32,232 bases of DNA from contig JABHRS010000019.1 in assembly GCA_018670085.1 (NCBI GenBank), positions 1 through 32,232 of the forward strand, in the 5' to 3' direction. The position numbers and the translations under genes are program-made. The stretch comes from an archaeon. Its GTDB lineage: Archaea > Nanobdellota > Nanobdellia > Woesearchaeales > GW2011-AR9. Shown here one piece after another: positions 1-8,603 of this stretch (position 1 is its first letter; each line of letters begins with the position of its first letter). The notes under the pieces were generated by a model. It was not told where the DNA came from. It ran no database searches and saw nothing but the letters and a program-made list of their open reading frames with translations.

Positions 1-418
<418 letters not shown>

Positions 419-662
419 ATTCTAATCCTGTAATACGTTATATTGTCGTAAAGCTGTTGTAAACTTAAAGAAATATTTGTATATACTAGTAACCTCAAGA
501 TTCGTGGTTACTAGCATAATTTTCACTATGATAGTGATCACCTCCTTCATATCTAATATTCACATATTAGACACACACATTAACGATATACACAAAAATA
601 TTTTTCAACATTTTTGGTATCTTAAAGATAAGCTTTTGATAGATATTATCTCAACTCATCTT
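419..662 (-). other. Pre-16S leader with three hairpins and a complement of the 16S 3' tail
   Basis: This is transcribed DNA between the inferred start (about 660) and mature 16S. It holds three perfect inverted repeats in a row: 486-494/506-514 (9 bp), 523-529/531-537 (7 bp, 1-nt loop) and 552-559/564-571 (8 bp, 4-nt loop). Between the second and third, minus-strand 547-536 reads AAGGAGGTGATC. That is the exact complement of the near-universal 16S 3' terminus (GATCACCTCCTT). This could pair with the far end of the precursor during maturation, or act as a Shine-Dalgarno site for a short frame (start GTG 526 or ATG 517, stop just before 16S). The pairing role is inference. Confidence 0.55.
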
Positions 663-683
663 TATGATTTGGAAAATCGGTTA

Positions 684-699
684 CTTATAAAGTTTTCCC
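684..699 (-). promoter_or_regulatory. Promoter for the 16S rRNA gene
   Basis: On the minus strand this reads GGAAAACTTTATAAGT, a purine-rich BRE followed by a good archaeal TATA box. Transcription would start near 660, giving a leader of about 240 nt before mature 16S. Confidence 0.6.
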
Positions 700-747
700 T
701 TTTCTTCGTCGGAAGCCAAGAGATCATTTCAAAAGCAATTTTTTGAA

Positions 748-880
748 TGAAATTCCAGTATAACTATGATTAATAGTCGACAGATTGATTTGGTGTATTA
801 AACGCAAGCTCAACCATGTCAAAAGAAGTCACCGCAGCGGTTTTGATAAAAGATTTATCTTTAAAGATTAATCACTAGAA
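748..880. other. Short intergenic region between rRNA promoter and eL41
   Basis: No confident gene. It contains a perfect 12-nt palindrome ATCTTTAAAGAT (about 857-868), extended by imperfect flanking arms. A short GC inverted repeat ACCGCaGCGGT lies near 831-841. A minus-strand reading frame ending at about 770 could start at GTG 832 (20 codons), about 30 nt from the palindromic TATA-like element, but evidence is too thin to call a gene. Confidence 0.3.
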
Positions 881-988
881 TTAACTAGATTGTAATCTTC
901 GTCGACGTTTAGCCTTTTTCATTTTTTTACGTTGCCATTTCCAACGCATTTGGCCTTTTTTCTTCCATCGTCTGCTACTTCGTTTCAT
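881..988 (-). CDS. rpl41e: eL41-like ribosomal protein (35 aa, very basic)
   Basis: The translation has 35 residues, about half of them Lys or Arg. Its core MRWKWQRKKMKKAKRRRR matches the pattern of archaeal/eukaryotic eL41 (L41e), a roughly 25-residue single helix at the ribosomal subunit interface. Here a 13-residue extension (MKRSSRRWKKKGQ) precedes the usual start. ATG 988 is chosen because a strong TATA box (1012-1021) is centred about 28 nt upstream, predicting transcription start almost at the ATG, so the mRNA would be leaderless. The alternative start is the internal Met at residue 14. It is so short that automatic annotation would miss it. Another small basic protein is possible, but the core pattern and the position beside rRNA favour eL41. 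Confidence 0.72.
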   Translation of the reverse strand: MKRSSRRWKKKGQMRWKWQRKKMKKAKRRRRLQSS

Positions 989-1011
989 GTATGACAATGG
1001 GAAAATCGATG

Positions 1012-1021
1012 CTTTATAAAG
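1012..1021 (-). promoter_or_regulatory. TATA box of the eL41-like gene
   Basis: The palindrome CTTTATAAAG is preceded on the minus strand by GAAAC (BRE-like). It is centred about 28 nt from ATG 988, as expected for a leaderless archaeal transcript. Confidence 0.6.
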
Positions 1022-1114
1022 GTTTCTAAAATCCAATGACTATTAGGTTTCCATTAGGTTTTGAGACATCAAAAATATCCAATTTTTGTTTAGTTATAGA
1101 AATCAAATAAACAA

Positions 1115-1534
1115 TTAAACCCAATAGTCGACGGCAGACTCCAAATCTTCAGAATTTAGATCATTATATCTCCTGTTATAAGAATGGTTTTCTGCATTAG
1201 ATAACTCAAGTTCACCTAATTCCTTGATTGCAGAAGCTTGATTTGAAAAAAGATTATACCCCACCGCAGCTGCCATCATAATGCCACCAAGCACCAAAGC
1301 AGGAATCGCATTCCCAGTAGCACCATTTTCTTCAGACAAAGCCATCCCAATACAACCATACACTGAGATCAGATCTCCGACGACAAAAACAAATTCAGAA
1401 GCATAATTAGCAAGTGAGGAAAGATTATTTTTTACAAAAATATCAGTATCAACAGGTCCAGGAGCACCAGATGATAACTTTGAGGACAAATCACCCCTTT
1501 GATAATTTCCAAATAAACTGTGATCTTCAATCAT
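1115..1534 (-). CDS. Small membrane protein of unknown function (139 aa)
   Basis: I do not recognise the family. Residues 1-40 are soluble and Ser/Gly/Asp-containing. Residues about 44-68 (YASEFVFVVGDLISVYGCIG and following) and about 77-97 (AIPALVLGGIMMAAAVGYNL) look like two membrane helices, followed by an acidic, Asn/Glu-rich tail of about 40 residues ending in DYWV. The start is supported by a TATA-like element (GCTTTTTAAGC, 1555-1565) centred about 26 nt upstream, so the message is probably leaderless. It is a single-gene unit followed by T-rich DNA and the eL41 promoter. There is no signal-peptide cleavage pattern, so it is probably an integral membrane hairpin. Function unknown. Confidence 0.6.
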   Translation of the reverse strand: MIEDHSLFGNYQRGDLSSKLSSGAPGPVDTDIFVKNNLSSLANYASEFVFVVGDLISVYGCIGMALSEENGATGNAIPALVLGGIMMAAAVGYNLFSNQASAIKELGELELSNAENHSYNRRYNDLNSEDLESAVDYWV

Positions 1535-1709
1535 CTAAGCGCAGCCATTCAACTTGCTTAAAAAGCTATCGAAAAAGATACAGAAAATATGATTTTTCGA
1601 GTATAAATAACGAGATAAAAAAACAAAAATGCCAAGAGTTTAATTTATTTATTCAACGCTAAAAACATATTTAAAAACATCCAAACAATTATAAGAATAA
1701 GAAATAAGA

Positions 1710-2327
1710 TCATCTAACAAAAGCATAATTCTCATCAGAAAAACCATTAGCTAAACATTTTTCTTTAATTAAATTTCTGGACCCTAAATGTTCACCAGAA
1801 GGGCAGTCTAACATGATAAGATCTAAATCAGGGAATTCTTGAAAAAATAAATCCATTAAACGATACCTAGCACCCTGATATTTTCGAGATAAAGACCGAG
1901 TTAATTCTACTGGTGACTCATCCTTAAAGGAAACTTGCAAATGATTAATAAGAGCAGTAGATGAACCACAATCAACATCTAAAACAGCTACGTTTCCTGG
2001 GAGTAAATTCGATGTACCACCAGCACGAACTAAAGAGCGAGAGAAAATATCTGCATGATCCAAATTATTTGGAAAATACACATACCGTAGCCTATCTGAA
2101 TTAGTATCTTTTTGTTTTGCGATAAAACCTTTTTTATTTCTTGAGACCACATCAATTGGATATAATAAACCAAATTGGTTAAAATCAGATGATGTATTAT
2201 TAATATAACTAAGTAGACCAAGATCTGAATTTGGAAGTTCAGGTAATATCAGCCCTGGACGATCATGAATGTACCCTACGCCCCTTAATTCTGAAACATA
2301 TTCTCTAACATTTAATTTTCTATCCAT
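1710..2327 (-). CDS. Unknown protein (205 aa), weakly methyltransferase-like
   Basis: No firm family. The middle contains VAVLDVDCGSSTALI (about residues 113-127), which resembles the glycine-rich SAM-binding motif I of Rossmann-fold methyltransferases (usually LDxGCGxG). Further on, DLDLIMLDCPSGEHLG (about 167-182) sits where motif IV would fall. The second glycine of motif I is replaced by Ser-Ser and the surrounding secondary structure is not clearly Rossmann, so this is only a hint. It could be a degenerate or non-catalytic relative. A TATA box (TTTATAAAT, 2351-2359) is centred 27-28 nt before ATG 2327, so the transcript should be leaderless. The gene is divergent from the one at 2435. 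Confidence 0.6.
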   Translation of the reverse strand: MDRKLNVREYVSELRGVGYIHDRPGLILPELPNSDLGLLSYINNTSSDFNQFGLLYPIDVVSRNKKGFIAKQKDTNSDRLRYVYFPNNLDHADIFSRSLVRAGGTSNLLPGNVAVLDVDCGSSTALINHLQVSFKDESPVELTRSLSRKYQGARYRLMDLFFQEFPDLDLIMLDCPSGEHLGSRNLIKEKCLANGFSDENYAFVR

Positions 2328-2350
2328 CAGGCACTACACAGATTCATTGA

Positions 2351-2359
2351 TTTATAAAT
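2351..2359 (-). promoter_or_regulatory. TATA box of the 205-aa gene
   Basis: TTTATAAAT with an AGGAAGA purine run upstream on the minus strand. Its centre is about 28 nt from ATG 2327. Confidence 0.5.
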
Positions 2360-2404
2360 CTTCCTGGAAAATAACCACTAAGGAGGGATGAACTGACCAA
2401 AAAG

Positions 2405-2413
2405 CTTTTAAAG
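2405..2413 (+). promoter_or_regulatory. TATA box of the 261-aa gene
   Basis: CTTTTAAAG is preceded by AAAAAG and centred about 26 nt before ATG 2435. With the minus-strand box at 2351-2359 this forms a compact divergent promoter region. Confidence 0.5.
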
Positions 2414-2434
2414 TACTGTCCTTTTAAGGACAAC

Positions 2435-3220
2435 ATGACGAGATACAATAGATTAGGACCAGATTTTCCCGCACTAAGAGTGCTTAACAGAATGTTCAAC
2501 GGAAACGACCATCTTTACACTGGAAATGACAATTTACTCCCAGATACGTACACACTAGCAGGCATGCCAGATGCTCAAGTTGCTGTTAATCATAATCCAG
2601 ACGAATTAACAAAAACAATCTGTGAAATCCTACTTCATGAATTTCTACTTAAAACACCAAGAAACATTACATCACGTACACCAGCAAACCGTTATCTTAA
2701 TGCTTTTACTGATAGAAGAGAACTAACTTCACTAGGACCACAAAAACATCCAATTGCAAAAGGATATGAAGAAAATAATGTAATTGGAGTTTGCAAAATA
2801 TTAGATCCAAAACAAGGAACTGAAGTAGAACTCTACATCGCAAGAGATATGATCTTAGACCTAGTAGGTTATGAAGGATTAACTGAAGTTGAGAAAAAAG
2901 TTCACGATCCAGCACGAGTATTTGATGCAAGAAAACGAGCACCATGGGAAAGACATGTTCAAAATCCAAGAATCCAAAGAGAGAAACCAATGATACAAGG
3001 ACCAGTTACAGGTTATAGATCAAGATATAAAGAAGAAAGAGTTAAAACAACTAGATCAGACCCAGCGAATATTCGTTCTAAAGGTAGAATCCCATTAGAT
3101 AGAGGAATTCATCATGTCGCAACTACTCGTCAAGCTACAACCCAAAGAGACACAGAAGCAGCATTAGGAAGAGCTAGACAATCCTTAACGCCATGGCCTG
3201 GATATCGTAGGAAAAAATAA
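2435..3220 (+). CDS. Unknown basic protein (261 aa)
   Basis: I do not recognise it. The first 130 residues look globular: aromatic and leucine residues, and a helix ELTKTICEILLHEFLLKTP at about 58-76. A beta-alpha segment NNVIGVCKILDPKQGTEVEL follows at about 115-134. The last 90 residues are rich in Arg, Lys, Thr and Pro, with few hydrophobics, and look disordered and possibly nucleic-acid binding. There is no signal peptide or membrane segment. The start fits a leaderless transcript (TATA 2405-2413). The stop is followed at once by a T-rich terminator. A cytoplasmic RNA- or DNA-associated role is a guess from composition only. Confidence 0.6.
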   Translation: MTRYNRLGPDFPALRVLNRMFNGNDHLYTGNDNLLPDTYTLAGMPDAQVAVNHNPDELTKTICEILLHEFLLKTPRNITSRTPANRYLNAFTDRRELTSLGPQKHPIAKGYEENNVIGVCKILDPKQGTEVELYIARDMILDLVGYEGLTEVEKKVHDPARVFDARKRAPWERHVQNPRIQREKPMIQGPVTGYRSRYKEERVKTTRSDPANIRSKGRIPLDRGIHHVATTRQATTQRDTEAALGRARQSLTPWPGYRRKK

Positions 3221-3396
3221 TTTTTTGATTTGATTTTTTTTTTATTTCTATTAATAAATTTTCTTAACAATAATTTTTATTTAATTTCTTAACACAACAA
3301 CAGCTACAAGAAAAAAGATACAACAGAAACAATAGCAAATAAACCATTAAAAAAAGAAAAAGAAAAAATGAAAAAGAAAAAAATAATTCTAAAAAA
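3221..3396. terminator. Convergent T-rich termination region
   Basis: Gap between two convergent genes. On the plus strand, T6 and T10 runs (3222-3246) directly follow the 261-aa gene. On the minus strand, several T6-T7 runs (3345-3395) follow the subtilase gene. Such U-tracts are the usual archaeal termination signals. No gene is seen. Confidence 0.6.
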
Positions 3397-6300
3397 TCAA
3401 TAACCACCTTTCGGACGAATAACCATATACACAGCAAACAAAAGCACCACAAAACCAGTCAATAGACCAATTAAGGTGATACCAGTAGACAACCCTAGCC
3501 CTCCAAAACCATCAAAAGCACCAACTGCACCAGTTAAAACACTTAACTTTGAAAATATTGAATCTTCTTTTTCACTTTCATCTTTAGCATTGGATAAACT
3601 ATCCACAGAACCAGTACCACTCCCAGAACCACTAGATGAACTTGACGACGAAGAACTTTCTTCAATCACCAGTTCTTCTTCTAAGTCACTAGTTGCAATT
3701 GAAGTATCTGTTTCAACAGATTCATCATCGCTACTTGTAGTAGCAGCAGACCCACCAGAAGAGCCTGAACCACCAGAGGAACCTGAGCCCCCTCCACCGC
3801 CACCAGAAGAGCCTGAGCTGCTTGATGACGAACTTGAACTAACAGTCACAGTAAACTCAATTGTATGATTAACAGCATTCAGATTAGAAGAATTATCGAT
3901 TAATTCTAGAATAAAACTATGAGTCCCATCCTCACTATAATCACCAAAAGTCCAATCACCTTCCAAATCATCACTGTCACCATCATCAATGATAGCACCA
4001 TCATAATAAAGATTCAACTCAGACAAATTCATATAATCAAAAATAACTACCTCAATATTTTGTGAGACAGTTTCACCACTATCAATTGTGAGGTTGGAAT
4101 CAGTAATTGTTGTTACAACAGGCACAGCACTGTCATTTGCGATCACATCGACTGTAGCAGACAAACTGCTATCACTATCACTTACATTAACAAGAACAGA
4201 GAAGTTCCCTTCAACGAGATATATATGACTTTGATTAGATGCAAACTCAGTATCATTCCCATCACCAAAATCCCAAAGGTGATTCAGAGAATCATTATCA
4301 GCATCACTTGCAGAAACAACAAAATAATTTACAGACCCAAGTTCCAAAACAGTTAAGTTACTTGGAGAACTGATGTTAACTGAATTAACATTTCTATTTT
4401 GCACAGTAAAATATTCTAAAGAACCAGATGATTCAATCCCAGAAGTATCTGTTGCATAAATTTGCATTGAAACATTTGATCCACCAGACAAGTTATTAAA
4501 AACATCAAAACTAAAGTTATAAGTTTCACTGCCACTTACAACTTCGAGCATAGTATAATTAACCAAAGCACCACCATTAGTGTGATTAATTTCTAAAACA
4601 ACTAAACTTGAATTCAAGTTATCTCCACTGACGTTAACTTCAAAATTAATTGTGTCATTAGTATAGATCACAGAAGGACTGTAAGCAATTGAACTTACAG
4701 ACAAAGGAGTTGATGAAACAATTTCTACCTCCAAAGAACTACTCACTGATTCGATGTTTAAAGAATCATTCCCATAAACTTTCAAAGTATAATTATCATT
4801 ACTCAAAGAGCTCAAGTTATAGCTATAAAAATATAAACCACTAACACCAGAAGATTCTCCTTCATCAGTCATCGAATAGTTTGTATAAGTTCCATTCTCT
4901 AACTCTAAAACAGCAGATGACAAATCAACATCAGAACTAACATTGATTATAAAAGAACCAGAACTAATGGTTGACCCAGATAGAACAACACTACTTGCAG
5001 TAAAATTTAAGATAGGATTTAACGCAGCAAGCACATCGATTCTAGAATAATTATTACCACTTGCAACCTCATCATTTATACTAACACCAGTTCTAAACAA
5101 TTTTGATTCCAGTTCATCCGGACTCAAAACTTTCCCATAAGCTGCTTTTGCATATTGATTCATGAGCGCAATTGCACCAGCAACATGTGGTGTTGCCATA
5201 GAAGTTCCTGAAAGTACTCGCCTTCCACCACCCAAACTTGCAGACACAATACTTGATCCTGGTGCCATCAAAAGCAGTAAATCACCACGGTTTGTAAAAC
5301 TACTAATAGCATCAGCAGTTGTTGTTGAACCAACAGGAATAGCTCCACTTAAACAAGCAGGCCCAGAGATTCCAGAAGAGTAAGCATCATTTCCAGTTGC
5401 CACGACAACAGAGATATTTTTAGCGTTCGCACGTACAAAAACAGAATCCATAATTGTGCCAGTGGTAGATGAATCACAAACTGCATTATTTTCTGAACCA
5501 TCACCCAAACTCATACTGATTACAGAGATGTTATAGTCATCAGAATTAGACATACACCACTCAACAGCTGCTGCCACATCTGAAACATATCCAGATCCAG
5601 AAGAATCTAGTGCCTTCATTGCGATTAAACTAGCATTGGGTGCAACGCCCAAATATTCAGGATGATCTGATGCCACAATTCCTGCAACATGAGTCCCATG
5701 GTAATGATCATCCATTGGATCATTATCACTGTTAAATGTATCCCACCCACCAATTACTTTTGAACAACTAGACCAATCCATAGTAGTATTAGCAGTTCCA
5801 TTCAATGCTTTATCCACATAAAAACCATCATCAGTAACAGAGCCATCAGTCACCAATCGAACATACAAAATTGACCCATTAGAATGAGGAGTCCAAACAT
5901 CAAGGTGATCTCCTTTGTAAATAGCAATTGTTTCATTATCCTCATTATAGATTATAACTCGATCAGTTGCATCACCACCAGCATCGCCTGGTGCTTCTAG
6001 TTTGATATAATCAAAATGGATTGAGATATTTTCATACCCACTCATGTTTACAACATAAGTCACATCAAGTGAGTTAGTATATGGGTGTGTAGACTCAACT
6101 GCAGATGACAAAGTTTCTTCAGTTCCACTGATAGAATAATTCAAAGGATTACAAGCACCCAAAGATTCATGAGTGTAATCAATTCCAGTATCAATCACAC
6201 AAATTGTTTCACCATGTCCAGTGATAGAAAGACCACTTGAATCACCAGCAGCATCATATTCCCAAACCTCATCCCCATTTATCACAGGCACACTTAGGTC

Positions 6301-6744
6301 AAGTGAAACTGAAACTTCTTGATCCAGATAAACACCAGCAACCTTACCAGTTGCAATTATTTCATCGAGAACTGATTCATCAGACAGCTCCAAAGTGACA
6401 GCCGCTGTTTCTTCAAACTCTCTTAAAACTTCAATGTCAGAAACTTGTTCATCTGACAGTTCCCCAGTTAATTCTTCAAAAAATTCCCCTTGCAAATCAT
6501 CAACTGTTTCTTGCAAGTCACCATTACTCATCTCAAGTAGTTCTAAATCATCAAGATCATCTTCAAGAACCACAATTACCCTAACTGGTTCAGCAGCAGA
6601 TTCATCGAATGCCTCAACTATTGCAACATCTATCACTGCAGTATCAACCGCTCCAAATGAAAATGCAATTAGTGTAAATAAGCCAATAAAGAGAACAAAA
6701 AGTCCTAAAAAAGACTTAACTCTAAAACCGAGATTAAATTCCAT
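3397..6744 (-). CDS. Membrane-anchored subtilisin-like serine protease (S8), 1115 aa
   Basis: Secreted endopeptidase of the subtilase family. Hydrophobic residues 10-31 are the signal peptide. Residues about 50-150 look like an inhibitor/propeptide region. The triad is Asp185 (VIDTGID), His349 (HGTHVAG) and Ser515 (GTSMATPHVAGA), with oxyanion Asn452 (ATGND). Asp-His spacing is about 164 residues instead of about 30, and the insert (about 205-315) resembles a CUB/jelly-roll domain. Beta-sandwich domains follow, including a PKD-like domain (about 786-870, WDFGDGN). Then come Ser/Gly linkers (about 968-1000, 1029-1046), a membrane helix (about 1088-1108) and a short basic tail. Many N-x-S/T sequons suggest glycosylation. 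It abuts sppA with no gap and has its own SD, GAGGTG (6754-6759), 9 nt before the ATG. Confidence 0.93.
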   Translation of the reverse strand: MEFNLGFRVKSFLGLFVLFIGLFTLIAFSFGAVDTAVIDVAIVEAFDESAAEPVRVIVVLEDDLDDLELLEMSNGDLQETVDDLQGEFFEELTGELSDEQVSDIEVLREFEETAAVTLELSDESVLDEIIATGKVAGVYLDQEVSVSLDLSVPVINGDEVWEYDAAGDSSGLSITGHGETICVIDTGIDYTHESLGACNPLNYSISGTEETLSSAVESTHPYTNSLDVTYVVNMSGYENISIHFDYIKLEAPGDAGGDATDRVIIYNEDNETIAIYKGDHLDVWTPHSNGSILYVRLVTDGSVTDDGFYVDKALNGTANTTMDWSSCSKVIGGWDTFNSDNDPMDDHYHGTHVAGIVASDHPEYLGVAPNASLIAMKALDSSGSGYVSDVAAAVEWCMSNSDDYNISVISMSLGDGSENNAVCDSSTTGTIMDSVFVRANAKNISVVVATGNDAYSSGISGPACLSGAIPVGSTTTADAISSFTNRGDLLLLMAPGSSIVSASLGGGRRVLSGTSMATPHVAGAIALMNQYAKAAYGKVLSPDELESKLFRTGVSINDEVASGNNYSRIDVLAALNPILNFTASSVVLSGSTISSGSFIINVSSDVDLSSAVLELENGTYTNYSMTDEGESSGVSGLYFYSYNLSSLSNDNYTLKVYGNDSLNIESVSSSLEVEIVSSTPLSVSSIAYSPSVIYTNDTINFEVNVSGDNLNSSLVVLEINHTNGGALVNYTMLEVVSGSETYNFSFDVFNNLSGGSNVSMQIYATDTSGIESSGSLEYFTVQNRNVNSVNISSPSNLTVLELGSVNYFVVSASDADNDSLNHLWDFGDGNDTEFASNQSHIYLVEGNFSVLVNVSDSDSSLSATVDVIANDSAVPVVTTITDSNLTIDSGETVSQNIEVVIFDYMNLSELNLYYDGAIIDDGDSDDLEGDWTFGDYSEDGTHSFILELIDNSSNLNAVNHTIEFTVTVSSSSSSSSSGSSGGGGGGSGSSGGSGSSGGSAATTSSDDESVETDTSIATSDLEEELVIEESSSSSSSSSGSGSGTGSVDSLSNAKDESEKEDSIFSKLSVLTGAVGAFDGFGGLGLSTGITLIGLLTGFVVLLFAVYMVIRPKGGY

Positions 6745-7728
6745 TTAAGTTAACACCTCAAAAGTATTTTGACTAACTGAATTTTTACTGTTTACAATTT
6801 TCTCTCCAAGTGAAGTTCCCATTGCAAAACCATGTACTGCACTAATACTCCCTAAAATATCAAGTAATGACCCACCAGTACTGTATTCAAAATAACCAGA
6901 AGTTTCAATACCATGTTCTGACAACAGATAGTTCTCAGCAGATGACAAATCACCCAACTCATCAACTAAACCAAGTTCAAGTGCTTCAACACCCAAATAA
7001 AATTCACCAGTTGCAACTGACGCCACTGCCATTCTACTAAGACCACGGTTTTTTGCTACTGCGTCGATAAAATAACCATGGATCAGATCAAGTTTTCCTT
7101 GAAGCAACTCTTCTTCGGAAACTGCAAGTGTTCTAAATGGTGTTCCAATATCTTTATTTTCACCAGCAACTAATCTCTGATAATTAACTCCATACTCTTC
7201 CATTAATTCACTAAATTCTAAATAAGAACTAATAACACCAATACTTCCAGTGATACTCATTCTGTTTGCAATCACATGATCACTTGCTGTTGCAATCCAG
7301 TAAGCACCTGATGCTCCAACTTCGCGAATCACAGCAACTGTTGGTTTTTCAGAGAGTAGTACTGCAGATGCAATTTCATCACTTGCAACAGCAGACCCAC
7401 CAGGAGAGTTGATATACAGAACAATAGCTTCAATATCCTCATCTTCATTTGCACTTTCGATTTGAGCAACCAAAGATTCGCTGGATGCTACACCACTATC
7501 AAAATATCCCCCAGAACTAGTCCCCATAATCGCTCCTTCAACTGGAATAAGTGCAACATTTGAAGAGCCAGTTTCAGTTTGTGATGCACCAAGTGATAGC
7601 AAAAAACTGAACATGATAAAAATCAGAAATAAGCCCACGCAAAATATTCCAGCAATTGTCAATAGTACATATTGCCAAGGTTTCTTAATTAATTTTGAAC
7701 TCTTTTTGTTTGTAGAACTTGCTACCAT
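6745..7728 (-). CDS. sppA: Signal peptide peptidase SppA-like membrane serine protease (S49)
   Basis: Degrades cleaved signal peptides and other membrane-released peptides outside the cytoplasmic membrane. A basic N terminus and one membrane helix (about 20-46) are followed by a single S49 domain, the short SppA form as in Bacillus and archaea. The nucleophile is Ser140 (VGASGAYWIA) and the general base is Lys192 (GENKDIG). The 52-residue spacing equals that of Bacillus SppA (Ser147/Lys199). The oxyanion and fold motifs LYINSPGGS (about 104-112) and SITGSIGV (about 158-165) are intact. SD GGGGTG lies 6 nt before the ATG, with a TATA box at 7790-7799. Its stop codon touches the subtilase start, so the two proteases are almost certainly co-transcribed. 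Confidence 0.93.
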   Translation of the reverse strand: MVASSTNKKSSKLIKKPWQYVLLTIAGIFCVGLFLIFIMFSFLLSLGASQTETGSSNVALIPVEGAIMGTSSGGYFDSGVASSESLVAQIESANEDEDIEAIVLYINSPGGSAVASDEIASAVLLSEKPTVAVIREVGASGAYWIATASDHVIANRMSITGSIGVISSYLEFSELMEEYGVNYQRLVAGENKDIGTPFRTLAVSEEELLQGKLDLIHGYFIDAVAKNRGLSRMAVASVATGEFYLGVEALELGLVDELGDLSSAENYLLSEHGIETSGYFEYSTGGSLLDILGSISAVHGFAMGTSLGEKIVNSKNSVSQNTFEVLT

Positions 7729-7788
7729 CTAATACACCCCTTAAATAAAATATTAAACCAAATCTCTCAATTAATAACAAGTATAATC

Positions 7789-7800
7789 AGTATATAAATG
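7789..7800 (-). promoter_or_regulatory. Promoter of the sppA-subtilase unit
   Basis: On the minus strand ACATTTATATACTG has an A-rich BRE and a TATA box. Start is predicted near 7765, leaving a leader of about 37 nt that contains the SD of sppA. Unlike most first genes here, this message is therefore leadered. Confidence 0.55.
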
Positions 7801-7844
7801 TTTTTAGAGTCGAGAAAAAAGTAATGAACTTTGTACCGCCGGGC

Positions 7845-7856
7845 ATTTTAAATATA
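7845..7856 (+). promoter_or_regulatory. TATA box of the homing endonuclease gene
   Basis: ATTTTAAATATA is centred about 33 nt before ATG 7884, giving a leader of about 6 nt or none. It is divergent from the sppA promoter. Confidence 0.45.
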
Positions 7857-7883
7857 GCATATTTCTCAAGGTTATGAAGAAAC

Positions 7884-8603
7884 ATGTTACAAAAGATACC
7901 ACTTAGCAAAAAGGATAAATTAAAAGGACTTCATTTTCCAGATGAATGGAACAAAGAATTATCATATTTCTGTGGCATACTAATCGGAGATGGAGGAATT
8001 TATTATAGAAAATCAAAAAATGAGTATTATATAAAATGTGCAGGAAACAGTAAAGATGAGCAAGAATTTTACAACGACATAATTTTTAAAATGTTAAAAA
8101 GAATATTTGGACTCACAGCAGAAATGAGAAATTTTGATTATAACACAACATATGGTTTCAGAATTTACTCAAAAGCACTTGTCCTATTTCTTACTGGCTC
8201 ACTAAGTTTACCATATTCTCCAAAATACAGCAATTTATCTATCCCAAAAAAGATTAAAGAAGACAAAATACTATTAATTCATTTTCTCAGAGGAGTTTTT
8301 GATACAGACGGCAGTTTTTGTTTTAAGAAAAAATACCAAAATAAGCCATACTACCCAGTTATTGCATTTAGTTCTAAAAGCGAATCATTCACAAGAGAAA
8401 TATCAGCTACATTAGAAACCTATGGTTTCAAGATAGCTCCAGTATACAATTACAAATTAATTGACCAAAGAACAAAAAAAGGATACACTTTAATCAATAG
8501 AATAGACCTTAATGGTAAAGAAAATTTTAGACTTTGGCTTAAAATAATTGGTACATCTCAACCAAAAAACAAGAAAAAAATACAAAAATATTGGAAAGAG
8601 TAG
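7884..8603 (+). CDS. LAGLIDADG homing endonuclease, free-standing (239 aa)
   Basis: Site-specific DNA endonuclease with two LAGLIDADG motifs in one chain: CGILIGDG at residues 30-37 (acidic Asp36) and LRGVFDTDG at 135-143 (Asp142). Spacing of about 105 residues is normal for a monomeric two-domain enzyme. The rest is Lys/Tyr/Phe-rich with beta-hairpins, as in the family, and the C terminus is very Lys-rich. Both catalytic acids are present and the frame is intact, so it is probably active. The TAG stop overlaps the last three bases of the convergent initiator tRNA-Met gene, which contains an intron. That makes the intronless tRNA allele the likely target. The gene is not inside the intron (31 nt), which is unusual. 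A shorter start at Lys-rich residues is unlikely. Confidence 0.9.
   Translation: MLQKIPLSKKDKLKGLHFPDEWNKELSYFCGILIGDGGIYYRKSKNEYYIKCAGNSKDEQEFYNDIIFKMLKRIFGLTAEMRNFDYNTTYGFRIYSKALVLFLTGSLSLPYSPKYSNLSIPKKIKEDKILLIHFLRGVFDTDGSFCFKKKYQNKPYYPVIAFSSKSESFTREISATLETYGFKIAPVYNYKLIDQRTKKGYTLINRIDLNGKENFRLWLKIIGTSQPKNKKKIQKYWKE
8563..8600 (-). terminator. T-run terminator of tRNA-iMet inside the endonuclease 3' end
   Basis: Just downstream of the tRNA on the minus strand lie T5 (8584-8588), T7 (8574-8580) and T6 runs. They are the complements of AAA Lys codons in the endonuclease C-terminal tail. Confidence 0.45.

Noticed and set aside
536..547. GATCACCTCCTT on the plus strand as a real 16S 3' end
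   Set aside because: The rest of 16S is on the minus strand and its 5' end is at about 418; no 16S 3' helix precedes this site.
477..746. 89-codon plus-strand frame in the 16S leader/promoter
   Set aside because: It lies opposite the rRNA leader hairpins and promoter, has low-complexity Ile/Phe-rich content, and shows no start signal.
773..832. 20-codon minus frame starting at GTG 832
   Set aside because: The TATA-like palindrome is about 30 nt away and the frame looks protein-like, but it is too short and has no other support.
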